Assembly: GCA_034431315.1 (NCBI GenBank)
Contig: DAOUDK010000085.1
Location: forward strand, 33,370-97,369
Direction: 5' to 3'
Length of the DNA: 64,000 bases
From: JAUWOY01 sp034431315
GTDB taxonomy: Bacteria > Chloroflexota > Anaerolineae > VGOG01
Below the pieces are notes generated by a model. It was given only the letters and a program-made list of their open reading frames with translations. It was not told where the DNA came from and did no database searches. The translations under genes and the position numbers were made by a program. Shown here in pieces: positions 42,099 through 48,611 of the stretch (positions within the stretch are counted from its first letter, which is position 1; the number at the start of each line of letters is the position of its first letter).

Positions 42099-42150
42099 TA
42101 GCTGTGTCGGATGACCTGCCTACGAGCAGGTAAATAGAGGAGAAATGGTG

Positions 42151-42178
42151 AAGCCGAGGCACAAGGCCTCGGCTTTTT
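42151..42178 (+). terminator. Intrinsic terminator after the AI-2E family gene
   Basis: GCCGAGGC (42153-42160), loop ACAAG, GCCTCGGC (42166-42173), then TTTTT. Confidence 0.9.
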
Positions 42179-42204
42179 GCTTTATGGATGAAGAACAGCG
42201 GATG

Positions 42205-42238
42205 GGCAGGACTTCGTCGTGAGCTCAGTCGAACGATT
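42205..42238. repeat. CTTCGTCGTGAGCTCAGTCGAACG dispersed palindrome
   Basis: Nearly identical to the copy at 18231-18264. It occupies the gap before the signalling operon. Confidence 0.75.
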
Positions 42239-42268
42239 TACGAATCAGGTGAGAACTCATAACTCCTC

Positions 42269-42334
42269 TTCACGCGAAATTCATGTAGGTTTCACTCTAC
42301 TTTCACCCATAGATTGAGAACCCCATGCTATACT
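42269..42334 (+). promoter_or_regulatory. 11-bp-period operator and promoter of the signalling operon
   Basis: Half-sites TTCAC, TTCAT, TTCAC, TTCAC begin at 42269, 42280, 42291 and 42302, exactly 11 bp apart. A TGC-extended TATACT -10 box lies at 42329-42334, 27 bp after the start of the last half-site. No standard -35 hexamer is needed if an OmpR/PhoB-type activator binds the repeats. Confidence 0.8.
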
Positions 42335-42416
42335 TTGATTGTGATTTGACACGTTTTCCATTGCTTGAGTGGGCTTTGAGCGACGATCACTGCTGAAGTT
42401 GCAGGGGAGGGATGAT

Positions 42417-43055
42417 ATGGCTGAGGAGAGAATGTCGTTACTAAGGGCACGAGAGGCCGCGGAGTACCTGAATGTCAGCCTGGCTACCCTGGGCAGGATG
42501 GAAAAGGAAGGGGAGTTGACGCCTTTCCGCACCCCCGGAGGCCACCGCCGCTACAGCCTGGAGATGTTGAACGAGTACCTGGAGGGGAGCCGACGGCGAT
42601 CTCAATCCGCGAGGCCGCCCCAAAATGCCCAGGGGGATAAGCTGTCGGATAGCGCGGTGAGGGTCCTCGTGGCGGACGATGAACCAGATACCGTCGAGTT
42701 GATCATCGAGGCGTTGCACGAAGATAGCGACGTCTACGAATTCGCTTCCGCCAGCACTTGCTATGAGGTCGGCGTTCAAGTTACAGCCTTCAAACCGGAC
42801 CTCATCGTTCTGGGCCTGGCACAGCCTGAGACCGACGGGCGTGAGGTCTGCAAGAAGATAAAGAGCGATCCTGAGACAGAGCACATCAAGGTTGTGGGGG
42901 TAGTCGGGCCCGGAGAGAATGGAACGATCGGGGAGATGCTTCGCCACGGGGCGGATGATTGTCTGATCAAACCGCTCCAAATCGAGGAGCTCCAGCGATC
43001 GGTGCGATACTTGACCTCAAGAAAAACGGTAGTTGAAGATGAAAGGCGAAGATAA
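42417..43055 (+). CDS. HTH (excisionase/MerR-type) protein with pseudo-receiver domain
   Basis: A 212-residue protein. An N-terminal winged-HTH LLRAREAAEYLNVSLATLGRMEKEGEL then FRTPGGHRRYS (residues 7-48) is followed by a receiver domain from about residue 77 (VRVLVADDEPDTVELII). The phospho-acceptor position reads LIVLGLAQPETDG instead of the usual LDLxMPxxDG, so the aspartate is replaced by glycine, while the switch lysine (CLIKPLQIEEL) is kept. It probably binds DNA and acts as an unphosphorylated docking or partner protein. ATG 42417 follows AGGGGAGG. It overlaps the kinase gene by 17 bp. Confidence 0.85.
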   Translation: MAEERMSLLRAREAAEYLNVSLATLGRMEKEGELTPFRTPGGHRRYSLEMLNEYLEGSRRRSQSARPPQNAQGDKLSDSAVRVLVADDEPDTVELIIEALHEDSDVYEFASASTCYEVGVQVTAFKPDLIVLGLAQPETDGREVCKKIKSDPETEHIKVVGVVGPGENGTIGEMLRHGADDCLIKPLQIEELQRSVRYLTSRKTVVEDERRR

Positions 43056-44340
43056 GACGAAAGAGCAACTTATAAAGGAATTGGTGGAAACGCGCCAACG
43101 AGTTACCGAATTGGAAGCGGCGGACACCGGGGGCAAGCAGTCAGAGGAGGCGCTCAAAGAGCTCCTGGGGACGATCGAGCGGGCCAAGCAGGAGTGGGAG
43201 TCTACGGCCGATTCGCTCCCTGACCTCGTCTGCCTGGTAGACGATCGAGGGCGCATCATCCGCACAAACCGGACTGTGGAAACCTGGAACCTGGGGCTGG
43301 TTCTGAGTGTGAGGGGCCGGGCGTTCCATGAGCTTCTCCACTCTGACTGCGAGGATGCCTCTTGCTATCTCGACTCCTTCTGGAAACGGGCCTGGGAGGA
43401 GGCGATCCGGGGTCAGCCCAGCCAATGCGAAGCCTATGACGATATCTTAGAACGCTACGTCCTCGTCAGGGTTCAACCGTGGAAGAATGGGGAGAAGGGG
43501 ACAGCGAACAGTTTTACAGTGGTCGTTGTGCGAGACATCACCGAGCGCAAGCGGGCGGAGGAGGCGCTGAAGGAGTACTCAGAGCGGCTAGAAGAGATGG
43601 TAGATGAACGCACCCAAGAGCTGCGAGACGCGCAGCAACAACTGCTCCGCGCGGAGAGATTGGCTGCCATAGGCCAGCTTGGAGCCAGCATAGGCCACGA
43701 ACTGCGCAATCCTCTCGGGATCATCAAGAACTCCACTTACTATCTCAACATGAAGCTGGGCCAGGCCAGCGAGAAGGTGAAGAAACACCTCGGTATCATA
43801 GAGAAGGAGGTAACAAGGTCGAACAAGATCATCACTGACCTGATGGACTTCGCCAGGGTGAGGAGACCAGCATTGCGAAAGACCGATGTTAACCTCCTGG
43901 TGAGGGAAGCGGTTTCACGCAGTAAGGTTCCTGAGAACGTGAAAGTGATCACACATTTGAAAAAGGGGCTTTCTCCCCTGATGGCCGATCCGGGTCAGAT
44001 AGAGCAGGTCTTCATAAATATGATCTCGAACGCCGATCAGGCCATGACTTCGTCTAATTCAGTCGAGACGCGCAATGGGGGGAGATTGGAGATCTCCACC
44101 AGGGCTGAGGACGGATTCATCGTCACGGAATTCAAGGACGACGGTTGTGGGATTTCAGAGGAGAACCTGGGGAAGCTCTTCGAGCCTCTGTTTACCACCA
44201 AGACTAAAGGCATCGGTTTGGGTTTGGCAATCTCCACGGCGATCGTCGAGGCCCACGAAGGCCGCATTGAGGTGGAGAGCGAATTGGGGAAGGGAACTAC
44301 CTTCACTATCAAATTGCCAGCATCAGCTAATTGGGCATAG
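43039..44340 (+). CDS. PAS-domain sensor histidine kinase
   Basis: A 433-residue soluble kinase. It has an N-terminal coiled coil, a PAS domain (about residues 55-175, DSLPDLVCLVDDRGRIIRTNRTVE, ending VVVRDITERKRAEE) containing a CEDASCYLDSF segment, and a second coiled coil. The HisKA site is ASIGHELRNPLGIIKNS, and a complete HATPase follows (N box FINMISNADQAM, G1 FKDDGCGIS, F box LFEPLFTTK, G2 GIGLGLAIS). No membrane helix, so it senses a cytoplasmic signal. It is probably the working kinase for the receiver domains in this cluster, including the REC-PilB fusions. Confidence 0.92.
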   Translation: MKGEDKTKEQLIKELVETRQRVTELEAADTGGKQSEEALKELLGTIERAKQEWESTADSLPDLVCLVDDRGRIIRTNRTVETWNLGLVLSVRGRAFHELLHSDCEDASCYLDSFWKRAWEEAIRGQPSQCEAYDDILERYVLVRVQPWKNGEKGTANSFTVVVVRDITERKRAEEALKEYSERLEEMVDERTQELRDAQQQLLRAERLAAIGQLGASIGHELRNPLGIIKNSTYYLNMKLGQASEKVKKHLGIIEKEVTRSNKIITDLMDFARVRRPALRKTDVNLLVREAVSRSKVPENVKVITHLKKGLSPLMADPGQIEQVFINMISNADQAMTSSNSVETRNGGRLEISTRAEDGFIVTEFKDDGCGISEENLGKLFEPLFTTKTKGIGLGLAISTAIVEAHEGRIEVESELGKGTTFTIKLPASANWA

Positions 44341-44357
44341 GGCCACCTGGTTTGGTC

Positions 44358-44381
44358 TTGTCCCGTTATCGGGACAATTTT
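44358..44381 (+). terminator. Weak terminator/attenuator between kinase and second HTH gene
   Basis: TTGTCCCG (44358-44365), loop TTAT, CGGGACAA (44370-44377), then TTTT. Partial termination would lower expression of the downstream pilus ATPase genes. Confidence 0.6.
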
Positions 44382-44421
44382 CAAGCCTGCGGGAGGGTAG
44401 TTGAACGGATAGGAGGATTAT

Positions 44422-44649
44422 ATGGCAGAGCACAGGAAACACCTACTCACAGCCAGGGAGGCCGCCGAGTACCTGGCTATCAGCCTTGACACCCTGGGCA
44501 GGATGGACAAGCAGGGGCAGTTGGTGCCTTTCCGGACGCCAGGTGGCCACCGCCGCTATAGCCTGGCGATGTTAGACGAATACCTGGAGGGAAGCCGACG
44601 GCGCCCCCCAGCAACGACATCCCTGAATGGAGAGAAACATGGACGATAA
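44422..44649 (+). CDS. Stand-alone HTH (excisionase/MerR-type) protein
   Basis: A 75-residue DNA-binding protein, LLTAREAAEYLAISLDTLGRMDKQGQL then FRTPGGHRRYSLAMLDEYLEGSRRR. It is almost the same as residues 1-60 of the protein at 42417, so the two loci are paralogous modules [HTH]-[receiver]-[kinase]. Here the receiver is a separate gene that overlaps by 11 bp. RBS AGGAGG precedes the ATG. Target sites are unknown. Confidence 0.87.
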   Translation: MAEHRKHLLTAREAAEYLAISLDTLGRMDKQGQLVPFRTPGGHRRYSLAMLDEYLEGSRRRPPATTSLNGEKHGR

Positions 44650-45376
44650 AGTCAGCATCTTGATAGTGGACGACGAAACGGGCATGCGCGAAACCCTATA
44701 TGATATCCTGGAGGATATGGGCTATCACACTGCTATCGCCGTAGACGGCCATGAAGCTATCCAGAAGGTCAAAGATGATGCCTTCGACGTCATCTTAATG
44801 GACGTCAAGATGCCGGGGATGGATGGGGTGGAGACCTTCAAACAGATCAAGAGCATCCAGCCGGACGCAGCGGTGGTGATGATGACGGCCTACGCTGTCG
44901 AGGATCTCATCAAGGATGCTCTGTTCGAGGGAGCGTACGGTGTGCTCTACAAGCCCCTCGACATGGAGAGAGTGATCAGCGTCATTGATGGTATGGGGGA
45001 AGGGGGGCTCGTACTGGTGGTTGATGACGATCGCGCTAACTGCGAGTTCTTCAAGGACACACTAGAGACCAGAGGTTACCAGGTCACTATCGCTTGGAGT
45101 GGCGAGGAAGCGATCGAGATAGTGCGAGAGAACAGCTACGACATGATCTTTATAGACATGAAGCTCCCGAACATGAGTGGCCTGGAGACGTATCGGGCCA
45201 TCAAGGAAATCAATCCCCAGGCAGTCACGGTGATGATGACTGCCTACTCCCAGGAAGCCGACGATCTATTAGAGGAACCTTTAGGGGCGGACGTTCATAC
45301 TTATCTCTACAAGCCCTTTGAAATAGAGGAGGTGATTCAACTTGTTGACGGAATCTATCATAGAAACCGCCAATGA
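44639..45376 (+). CDS. Double-receiver response regulator
   Basis: A 245-residue protein of two tandem receiver domains. REC1 (SILIVDDETGMRETLYDIL; acceptor VILMDVKMPGMDG at about residue 54; YKPLDMERV) has a full acidic pocket. REC2 (LVLVVDDDRANCEFFKDTL; acceptor MIFIDMKLPNMSG; TAY; YKPFEIEEV) is also complete. There is no DNA-binding or enzymatic output domain, so it may shuttle phosphate in a relay or act by protein contact. ATG 44639 is preferred to one 12 bp upstream because it places MDDKVSILIVDDE at the N-terminus. Confidence 0.9.
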   Translation: MDDKVSILIVDDETGMRETLYDILEDMGYHTAIAVDGHEAIQKVKDDAFDVILMDVKMPGMDGVETFKQIKSIQPDAAVVMMTAYAVEDLIKDALFEGAYGVLYKPLDMERVISVIDGMGEGGLVLVVDDDRANCEFFKDTLETRGYQVTIAWSGEEAIEIVRENSYDMIFIDMKLPNMSGLETYRAIKEINPQAVTVMMTAYSQEADDLLEEPLGADVHTYLYKPFEIEEVIQLVDGIYHRNRQ

Positions 45377-46106
45377 GGCAAGCAGGATGCAGGCCACTGA
45401 GCCAACTCCGTCTGAGGTGTCGCACGCTATGGGACAGTTGATAAGGATCGTGGGGCACGACCTCAGGAACAAGCTGGGAGTGATGAAGAACTCCATCTAC
45501 TACCTCAACATGAAGCTGGGCCGCGGCGATCCAAAGGTGCAAAAGCACCTCCGGATCATGGAAAGGGAGATCGCTAACGCCAATAGGATGGTTTCCGACT
45601 TGATGGACTTCGCCCTGTCGAAGGAGCCTGTGCGTCGGCCAAGCGACGTCAAGGCAATCGTTGCGGAGGCGCTATCCCAGGCCTCCCTGCCAGATGATTG
45701 GAAAACAGCCATCAGCCTGGATGATACCCTACCGCCTCTAATGGCCGACGCCTCCCAACTGCAAAGAGCCTTCACCAACGTAATTCTGAGGGTTGTCGAA
45801 GGGGTGCCGGCTGGTGGCAAGCTCCAGATCATCGCCAGGGAGCACAACGGTTTTTTGGTAGTGGGGTTCGGATCCGCTGGTCTCGCCATTCCTGAGGAGA
45901 ACCTGGCAGCAGCCGCTACTCCCCTCGCATCGACCGGTGGCACCAGTCTGGGGATGGCTGTGAGCAAGATGCTGGTGGAGGGCCACGGGGGCACCATTGG
46001 GGTAGGACGCCTGGCCAGGAACGGGACGATGTTCGTGGTGAGATTGCCGTTGTTAAGTGAAGGAGAGAAAAAGCATGAACGAGAAGGCAAGCATTCTGAT
46101 AGTTGA
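45342..46106 (+). CDS. Histidine kinase-like protein with degenerate ATPase domain
   Basis: About 254 residues. It keeps the HisKA helix and phospho-histidine (IRIVGHDLRNKLGVMKNSIYYLNMKLG), very similar to the kinase at 43039. The ATPase domain has lost key residues: the N box reads FTNVILRVVEG instead of N-box asparagines, and the G1 motif DxGxG reads GFGSAGLAI. It could serve as a histidine phosphotransferase or a phosphatase/dimer partner. The start is uncertain: TTG 45342 is preceded by GAGGAGGT, and an alternative ATG lies at 45387. Its 3' end overlaps the REC-PilB start by 32 bp. Confidence 0.82.
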   Translation: MLTESIIETANEASRMQATEPTPSEVSHAMGQLIRIVGHDLRNKLGVMKNSIYYLNMKLGRGDPKVQKHLRIMEREIANANRMVSDLMDFALSKEPVRRPSDVKAIVAEALSQASLPDDWKTAISLDDTLPPLMADASQLQRAFTNVILRVVEGVPAGGKLQIIAREHNGFLVVGFGSAGLAIPEENLAAAATPLASTGGTSLGMAVSKMLVEGHGGTIGVGRLARNGTMFVVRLPLLSEGEKKHEREGKHSDS

Positions 46107-47910
46107 CGACGATGCCAGCATGTGCGAGACGCTACTGGATATCCTGGAGGATAAGGGTTACGGCGTGGTCATTGCCAGGGATGGCACCAAGGCCGTGGCA
46201 GAGGCGGGGAGCCGTCACTTCGACCTGGCGCTCATAGACATCATGATGCCTGGCATGAACGGGGTCGAGACTCTGCGAGGGATCAAGAGAGCCGACCCTG
46301 GGACCACGACCATGATCATGACCGGGCACAGTGCTCTGGAGGGCATGGTCTCTGATGCGCTGAAGGCCGGGGTTGATGGCGTCCTGTATAAACCCTTTGA
46401 GGTAGCTGCCATCGTGGAAATGATCGAGAGCAAGGCCGAGACTCGCGCTGGCCCTCCCCTCATTGATCTCAAGAAATATCGAGTCCAACCTGAAGCCTTG
46501 CGCCTGATTCCTGAGGAGACGGCCAGGAAGTACGACGTTATACCTCTCCGCATCGAAGGCCGTCTCCTGGTCGTAGCCATGAGCCAGCCTGAGAACCTGT
46601 ACACTATTGATGAAATTCAAGCCCGTACCAGAATGCAGGTAAGGCCCTTGCGCGCTGCCTTGATGGACGTGCGGGGGGCCATCAACCTCCACTACCGGGC
46701 CCTGAATGAGGTGGAGAGTGAAATCGAACAGCTCACCTCCGCCGACCTCGCCCGGGTCCCTGCCGTGCGCATTTTAGATCTCCTCATTACTGGGGCGGTG
46801 AAAGACGGCGCTTCGGACATCCACATCGAGCCGCAGCAGGATCGCCTGCGCATCCGCTATCGTATTGATGGCCACCTGCACGACAGGCTATCCCTACCGC
46901 TGAACGTCCATGTCCCCTTGCTTTCCCGGCTGAAGGTTCTGGCCAAAATGGACATTGCTGAACGGAGGCGGCCGCAGGACGGCCAATTCACCATCTCGAC
47001 AAAGGGCCGAAAGGTAGACTTGCGCGCCGCCACGGTCAACACGCCACGGGGAGAGGTGGCCGTATTGCGTGTCCTGGATAAATCCATATCCGTGATGGAA
47101 CTCCTAGAACTGGGGTTTCTCTCCGATTCTCTGGAGGCCTACCAAAAGCTACTCCAGTCCCCCTCTGGCATGATCCTGGTCAGCGGGCCGACGGGCTCGG
47201 GTAAGACGACGACTCTCTATGCTTCTATCAAGCAGTTGAATACCGAAGAACGCAATGTCGTTACCATTGAGGACCCCATCGAGTACCAATTCGACGACGT
47301 AAAGCAAATCCAGGTCAACCCCCAAATTGACCTCACCTTCGCCAGCGGCCTGCGGGTCATCTACCGACTGGATCCGGATGTCATCCTGGTGGGCGAGGTT
47401 CGCGATGCGGAGACAGCAAGAGCGGTCACCCAAGCAGCCCTGGCAGGATCATTGGTGCTGTCATCAGTCCACACTAAGGATGCCGTAGGTGCGCTCTTTC
47501 GCCTGATTGACCTGGGTGTCGAGCCCTTCCTGATCAGCTCAGCGGTGTCTGCCGTTATCAATCAGCGCCTGGTGCGGCGGGTTTGTCCCCACTGCTGCTC
47601 TCTCCGCGAGGCGCCCGAAGAGGAACGATTGGCCTACGAGGAAGAGATGGGTGAGGCGCGAACCCAATTCTACTACGGGGCGGGCTGTAACTTCTGTGCC
47701 AATACTGGCTACCTGGGCCGAACCGGCGTTTTCGAGGTCTTAGTGGTAAGTGATGAGATCAAGCGCATGTTGGTAAAGGGTACCAGTGCGGCAGAGATCA
47801 GGGCTCAGGCTGTCAAAGAGGGAATGGCGACTCTGCAACATGCCGGAATGCAGAAAGTGAAAGAGGGCCTCACCACACTCCATGAAGTGCTACGCAACGT
47901 CTTTTACTGA
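46075..47910 (+). CDS. Receiver-PilB/GspE fusion ATPase, copy 1
   Basis: A 611-residue protein. Residues 1-120 are a receiver domain (ILIVDDDASMCETLLDIL; acceptor ALIDIMMPGMNG; switch lysine YKPFEVAAI). From about 128, IDLKKYRVQPEALRLIPEE and VIPLRIEGRLLVVAM match the second half of the MshEN/GspE-N domain; the front half bearing RLGxxL is missing and the receiver stands in its place. A complete secretion ATPase follows: GPTGSGKTTTLYASI (Walker A), TIEDPIEYQF (Asp box), LDPDVILVGEVRD (Walker B), VHTKDAV (His box, preceded by SLVLSS rather than HLVLST) and a CPHC...CNFC zinc site. ATG 46075 follows AAGGAGAG. Confidence 0.92.
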   Translation: MNEKASILIVDDDASMCETLLDILEDKGYGVVIARDGTKAVAEAGSRHFDLALIDIMMPGMNGVETLRGIKRADPGTTTMIMTGHSALEGMVSDALKAGVDGVLYKPFEVAAIVEMIESKAETRAGPPLIDLKKYRVQPEALRLIPEETARKYDVIPLRIEGRLLVVAMSQPENLYTIDEIQARTRMQVRPLRAALMDVRGAINLHYRALNEVESEIEQLTSADLARVPAVRILDLLITGAVKDGASDIHIEPQQDRLRIRYRIDGHLHDRLSLPLNVHVPLLSRLKVLAKMDIAERRRPQDGQFTISTKGRKVDLRAATVNTPRGEVAVLRVLDKSISVMELLELGFLSDSLEAYQKLLQSPSGMILVSGPTGSGKTTTLYASIKQLNTEERNVVTIEDPIEYQFDDVKQIQVNPQIDLTFASGLRVIYRLDPDVILVGEVRDAETARAVTQAALAGSLVLSSVHTKDAVGALFRLIDLGVEPFLISSAVSAVINQRLVRRVCPHCCSLREAPEEERLAYEEEMGEARTQFYYGAGCNFCANTGYLGRTGVFEVLVVSDEIKRMLVKGTSAAEIRAQAVKEGMATLQHAGMQKVKEGLTTLHEVLRNVFY

Positions 47911-47956
47911 TACAGTTTTCGTTCACGCCGTTCTAAAAAGCATAAGTGTCAACTTA

Positions 47957-48054
47957 AGACTTCGGAGGTTTCCGGCAGTGTCTCTGCTGGCAAAGTCACC
48001 TCGATTGTCTGGTTGGTTTGCTGGCGAAGCCGTGTCTGAAAACCTCCGAAGTCT
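47957..48054. repeat. Inverted repeat AGACTTCGGAGGTTT
   Basis: Perfect 15-bp arms at 47957-47971 and 48040-48054 flank 68 bp, just after the first REC-PilB gene. It opens a 700-bp gene-free stretch (47911-48611) made of repeats plus one promoter. Confidence 0.8.
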
Positions 48055-48063
48055 GGGATACAA

Positions 48064-48367
48064 CAAAACTGCTATCAAGGGGCGTCCTCGCCCCATCTGG
48101 TGGCTGTTTAACCCTGAAAATCGGGGCGGGGACGCCATACGCATCAAGTTAAGGGTGATGTTGTGCTTGCCGGGGCCGCACGGCGATGAAGTCGCCGTGC
48201 TACGGAGCTTCCGCCCGATAAATCGGGCTCAAGAACCCCGTTTACGGGGTGGCAGCTCCGTAGCCGTGGCACTTCATGCCACGGCGGGGCTGACCAGCAA
48301 CCGTTTTCCCGCAGGCTGCTGTCTTAGCTTGATGCGTATGGGCGGGGACGCCCCTTCGCAGCAAGAG
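48064..48367. repeat. GGGGCGTCCTCGCCCC dispersed element, interrupted copy
   Basis: The left part (48064-48136) starts CAAAACTGCTATCAAGG and the right part (48340-48367) ends GGACGCCCCTTCGCAGCAAGAG, the same ends as the intact copy at 20355-20441. A 203-bp insertion separates them. Confidence 0.8.
48137..48339. mobile_element. 203-bp MITE-like insertion nested in a dispersed repeat
   Basis: Terminal inverted repeats ATACGCATCAAGTTAAG (48137-48153) and CTTAGCTTGATGCGTAT (48323-48339) match at 16 of 17 positions. They are flanked by a 13-bp direct duplication GGGCGGGGACGCC (48124-48136 and 48340-48352). The interior folds into several perfect hairpins, and an outer TACGGAGCT/AGCTCCGTA stem encloses two of them. 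No coding capacity. Confidence 0.75.
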
Positions 48368-48511
48368 AAAAGGGGCAGAGGCCTGGAAAGAACTTATGGC
48401 GACCTACTTATTAAAATTCCGGAAAGATCATACTTGAGGTTGGGCAGCTAACAGAATATGGCGTTTCAAGTGGCAATTGGTATTAGCTAGCCCTGCGCTC
48501 CAGATTCACAG

Positions 48512-48540
48512 TTGCGATCAAAAGCCTGATGTGGTATAAT
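48512..48540 (+). promoter_or_regulatory. Promoter for the second REC-PilB gene
   Basis: TTGCGA at 48512-48517, 17-bp spacer, perfect TATAAT at 48535-48540. Only one TTCAC (48505) is nearby, without the 11-bp series. Confidence 0.75.
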
Positions 48541-48611
48541 TTAGGCAGAGTTCCTGGATCGGCGTGAAGCAAAGCAACAGATTCATTTGTACACGAAAAG
48601 GGGCAAAGAAA

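Noticed and set aside
48179..48290. Compact multi-hairpin segment as a novel structured RNA gene
   Set aside because: The hairpins lie inside a repeat element bounded by terminal inverted repeats and a target duplication, so repeat structure explains them without a separate RNA function.
47882..48451. 189-residue open frame after the first REC-PilB gene
   Set aside because: It consists of dispersed repeats and the nested MITE-like insertion, has no ribosome-binding site or domain, and overlaps the end of the ATPase gene.
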